This document shows, piece after piece, positions 61,899-64,000 of a DNA stretch of 64,000 nt. Each line of letters begins with the position of its first letter. The first letter of the stretch is position 1. The translations under genes and the position numbers were made by a program. The notes under the pieces are model-generated. The model saw only the letters and a list, made by a program, of their open reading frames with translations, was not told the DNA's origin and made no database searches. This DNA comes from Candidatus Woesearchaeota archaeon (lineage in GTDB: Archaea; Nanobdellota; Nanobdellia; Woesearchaeales; GW2011-AR15): the NCBI GenBank assembly GCA_016928835.1, contig JAFGJW010000016.1, positions 1-64,000 on the forward strand, in the 5' to 3' direction.

Positions 61899-63251
61899 AT
61901 GGTCTTAGAGAAGTTGGGAGAATCCTTGAAAACAAGTCTAGAAAAGATAGCCAAGAGCATAATTGTAGATGATTCTTTAATTAACGACTTAGTGAAAGAT
62001 ATTCAGAGAGCATTATTACAATCAGATGTTCATGTACAGCTTGTTTTTGATCTCTCTAACAGGATAAAACAGAGAATCAAAGAGGAGAAAACTCCACCGG
62101 GTTTGACAAAAAAAGAACATCTAATCAAAATCGTCTATGAAGAATTAGTTATTCTTCTAGGTGGAGAAGGCGCAAAAATCAGCGTTGATAAAAGACCTTT
62201 TAAGATAATGCTTGTCGGCCTTTTTGGGAGCGGAAAGACAACAACAGCAGGTAAGTTGGCAAAATTCTTCCAGAAGAGGGCACTGAAAATTGCCATGATT
62301 CAATTGGACATATGGAGGCCTGCGGCATTAAAACAATTGCAGCAATTAGGCAAAAAATTAAATGTGCCAGTTTTTGGTGAAGAAAAAGTAAAAGATCCCA
62401 TAAAGATATACAAGAAATATGAGGCACAGCTAAAAAAGTATGATCTAATCATTTTTGACACAGCTGGTAGAGATGCACTTTCTGCAGAGCTCATCACCGA
62501 ACTGAACAACATAAATAGAGCTGTAAAACCTACTGAAACTTTGCTCGTATTAAGCGGAGACATCGGACAGGCAGCTGAAAAACAGGCCAAAGCATTTCAC
62601 GAGACAGTTAACATTACAGGCATAATCATAACGAAACTTGAAGGAACAGCTAAGGGAGGAGGCTCGTTAATTGCCTGTTCTGTTACCAACGCCCCGGTCA
62701 AATTTATAGGGGTCGGCGAGCAGCTTTCTGATCTTGAGGAATTCAAGCCTGAGAATTTTGTTTCAAGGCTGCTGGGCATGGGGGATATTGAAACTTTGCT
62801 TGAGAAGGCAAAAGAGGCAATAGATGAAGACAAAGCAGAAGACCTCGGGAAGAAATTTCTCAAAGGTGATTTTACTCTAATTGACTTATATGAACAGATG
62901 GAAGCAATGAAGAGGATGGGTCCCCTGTCAAAGGTTATGGAACTAGTTCCAGGCATGGGCCAGTTGAAGCTACCAAAAGACATGATTAATGTCCAGGAGG
63001 AAAAGCTCAAAAAATGGAGATTTATCATGGACAGTATGACAAAGGTAGAGCTTGAAGACCCTGAAATAGTATCAGGAGCGAGAGCAGAAAGAATTGCAAA
63101 GGGTTCTGGCACAAAAATAAGTGAAGTCAGAGAATTAATTAAACAATATAGGCAAACTAAAAAACTGATGAAAATGTTCAAAGGCGATAGTCTTAAAGAT
63201 ATGGAAAAGATGATGAAAAAACTTGGCAAATCCAACATGAAATTCTTCTAA
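61899..63251 (+). CDS. srp54: signal recognition particle protein SRP54
   Basis: 450 residues. N domain (1-95), then G domain with G1 GLFGSGKTTTAGKLA near 107, DTAGRD, TKLEGTAKGGG and GVGEQ, then the methionine-rich M domain (295-450) with ELVPGMGQL and SGARAERIAKGSGT. It targets nascent membrane and secreted proteins to the SRP receptor. It is followed after one base by pyrC. Confidence 0.97.
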   Translation: MVLEKLGESLKTSLEKIAKSIIVDDSLINDLVKDIQRALLQSDVHVQLVFDLSNRIKQRIKEEKTPPGLTKKEHLIKIVYEELVILLGGEGAKISVDKRPFKIMLVGLFGSGKTTTAGKLAKFFQKRALKIAMIQLDIWRPAALKQLQQLGKKLNVPVFGEEKVKDPIKIYKKYEAQLKKYDLIIFDTAGRDALSAELITELNNINRAVKPTETLLVLSGDIGQAAEKQAKAFHETVNITGIIITKLEGTAKGGGSLIACSVTNAPVKFIGVGEQLSDLEEFKPENFVSRLLGMGDIETLLEKAKEAIDEDKAEDLGKKFLKGDFTLIDLYEQMEAMKRMGPLSKVMELVPGMGQLKLPKDMINVQEEKLKKWRFIMDSMTKVELEDPEIVSGARAERIAKGSGTKISEVRELIKQYRQTKKLMKMFKGDSLKDMEKMMKKLGKSNMKFF

Positions 63252-63252
63252 A

Positions 63253-64000
63253 ATGTCTCTCTTAATTACAAACTGTAAGACCATTGATGGTAACAAGACA
63301 AACTTAAGAAATATTGTGATAGATAAAGGCAAAATTATTAAGATATCTAACGGAATATGCGAAACAGAAAAAAGGTTGGATGCTGAGCACAATTATTGTA
63401 TTCCGGGATGCATTGATGTCCATGTTCATATGCGTGAACCAGGTGAGGAATGCAAAGAGGATTGGCTTACTGGAAGTATGGCTGCAGCACATGGAGGTGT
63501 AACCACTGTTTTAGATATGCCAAACAACAAAAGACCTGTAACAAGCAAGGAAGAACTGGTAAAAAAGTCAAGGATTGCCTCATCAAAATCACTAGTTAAT
63601 TTCGGTCTCTACTTTGGCATATCAGAAGATAATTTAGATAGGTTATATAATGTAAAGGATTTAGTCTGCGGATATAAACTGTATATGACCTCCAGCGGAA
63701 TCAGTCTGGATAAAAAAAGACTATGTGAAAGAGCATTCAAGGAGGTGGCAAAAACTTCTAGAATATTGGTGATACATGCAGAAAACTCTATTATCAACAA
63801 AAGGTATTTAGCTGCAAATAAGCACAGGACAGATAATCTTTGCTACGCAGACTCAAGACCAAATAAATCTGAGGAAGAAGCTATCAGGTTCTGCATTAAC
63901 ATGGCAAAAAAGTACAGAACTAAGGTCCATATAACCCATTTGTCAACAAAAGAAGGATTGAAATTAATAAAAGAAGCCAAAGAGGCTGGTGTTGATATAA
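63253..64000 (+). CDS. pyrC: dihydroorotase, partial at window end
   Basis: 249 complete codons are visible and the frame is still open at the end. Metal-ligand motif DVHVHMREPG near residue 54, GGVTTVLDMPN, a candidate bridging lysine in GYKLYMTSSG, and HAEN and HITHLST histidines fit type I dihydroorotases. It closes carbamoyl-aspartate to dihydroorotate, in the same pathway as carAB. ATG 63253 lies just after the SRP54 stop, so the two genes are coupled. Confidence 0.92.
   Translation, partial: MSLLITNCKTIDGNKTNLRNIVIDKGKIIKISNGICETEKRLDAEHNYCIPGCIDVHVHMREPGEECKEDWLTGSMAAAHGGVTTVLDMPNNKRPVTSKEELVKKSRIASSKSLVNFGLYFGISEDNLDRLYNVKDLVCGYKLYMTSSGISLDKKRLCERAFKEVAKTSRILVIHAENSIINKRYLAANKHRTDNLCYADSRPNKSEEEAIRFCINMAKKYRTKVHITHLSTKEGLKLIKEAKEAGVDI

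Overview
The window is a gene-dense, AT-rich archaeal chromosome segment. It starts at the 3' end of a 16S rRNA gene and ends inside a dihydroorotase gene. Archaeal markers include Cdc48, a single histone, aIF1A, aIF6, prefoldin alpha, Rpo4 (RpoF), eL21, SRP54 and an archaeal Elp3. Many genes start within a few bases of the expected transcription start, about 25 nt below a TATA box. Internal genes of operons carry GGTG or GAGG ribosome sites matching the 16S tail CCTCC. Class II aldolase, GlpX-type FBPase, split transketolase, LspA, a GT3 glycogen synthase with GH57, and small tRNA and mRNA introns fit a DPANN archaeon, most likely Woesearchaeota-like. That placement is inference; no search was run.

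Layout. 1-3357: rRNA operon (16S end, tRNA-Ala, 23S) with a perfect 17-bp processing stem around 23S. 3534-13197: Cdc48, then a mostly minus-strand carbon block (GAPDH, class II aldolase, FBPase) and a divergent RHH-nucleotidyltransferase fusion, followed by a HemK-like methyltransferase fused to a kinase-like domain. 13364-22443: intron-bearing tRNAs, a DEAD helicase, split transketolase, LspA, histone and an acetyltransferase. 22493-29495: EamA transporter, then the carA-mazG-carB operon interrupted by a LAGLIDADG endonuclease gene. 29557-34681: two tRNAs, a pair of AAA+ ATPases, and an aIF6-prs-pfdA-aIF1A block. 34694-39765: an alpha-glucan operon. 40045-52985: a regulator operon, a Ca2+ ATPase, Elp3, an eL21-rpoF-DUF655 operon, and pheS-pheT. 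53052-64000: PRMT-like and SpoT-HD-like proteins, a proteasome assembly chaperone, membrane proteins, SRP54 and pyrC.

The most interesting signal is RNA splicing. Five tRNA genes (Ala-TGC, a probable Ser, Ser-TGA, Ala-GGC, Pro-CGG) carry a 25-43 nt intron at the same T-loop site (59/60). In each, the T-loop bases UUCA or UUCG pair with the intron to form a bulge-helix-bulge (BHB). The carB coding sequence is readable only if two micro-introns of 29 and 18 nt are removed, and both can be drawn as BHBs cut at the canonical places. Just upstream, an intronless stub of the carB 5' end survives and is followed by the homing endonuclease gene. I read this as a homing endonuclease that brought a replacement carB start, or whose target is protected by introns.

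A second theme is a set of scattered Arg/Gln-rich, Lys-poor proteins (7567-8763, 18862-20096, 45794-47185, 53052-54431, 55334-56836) between housekeeping operons. Two of them have recognisable but divergent enzyme folds.
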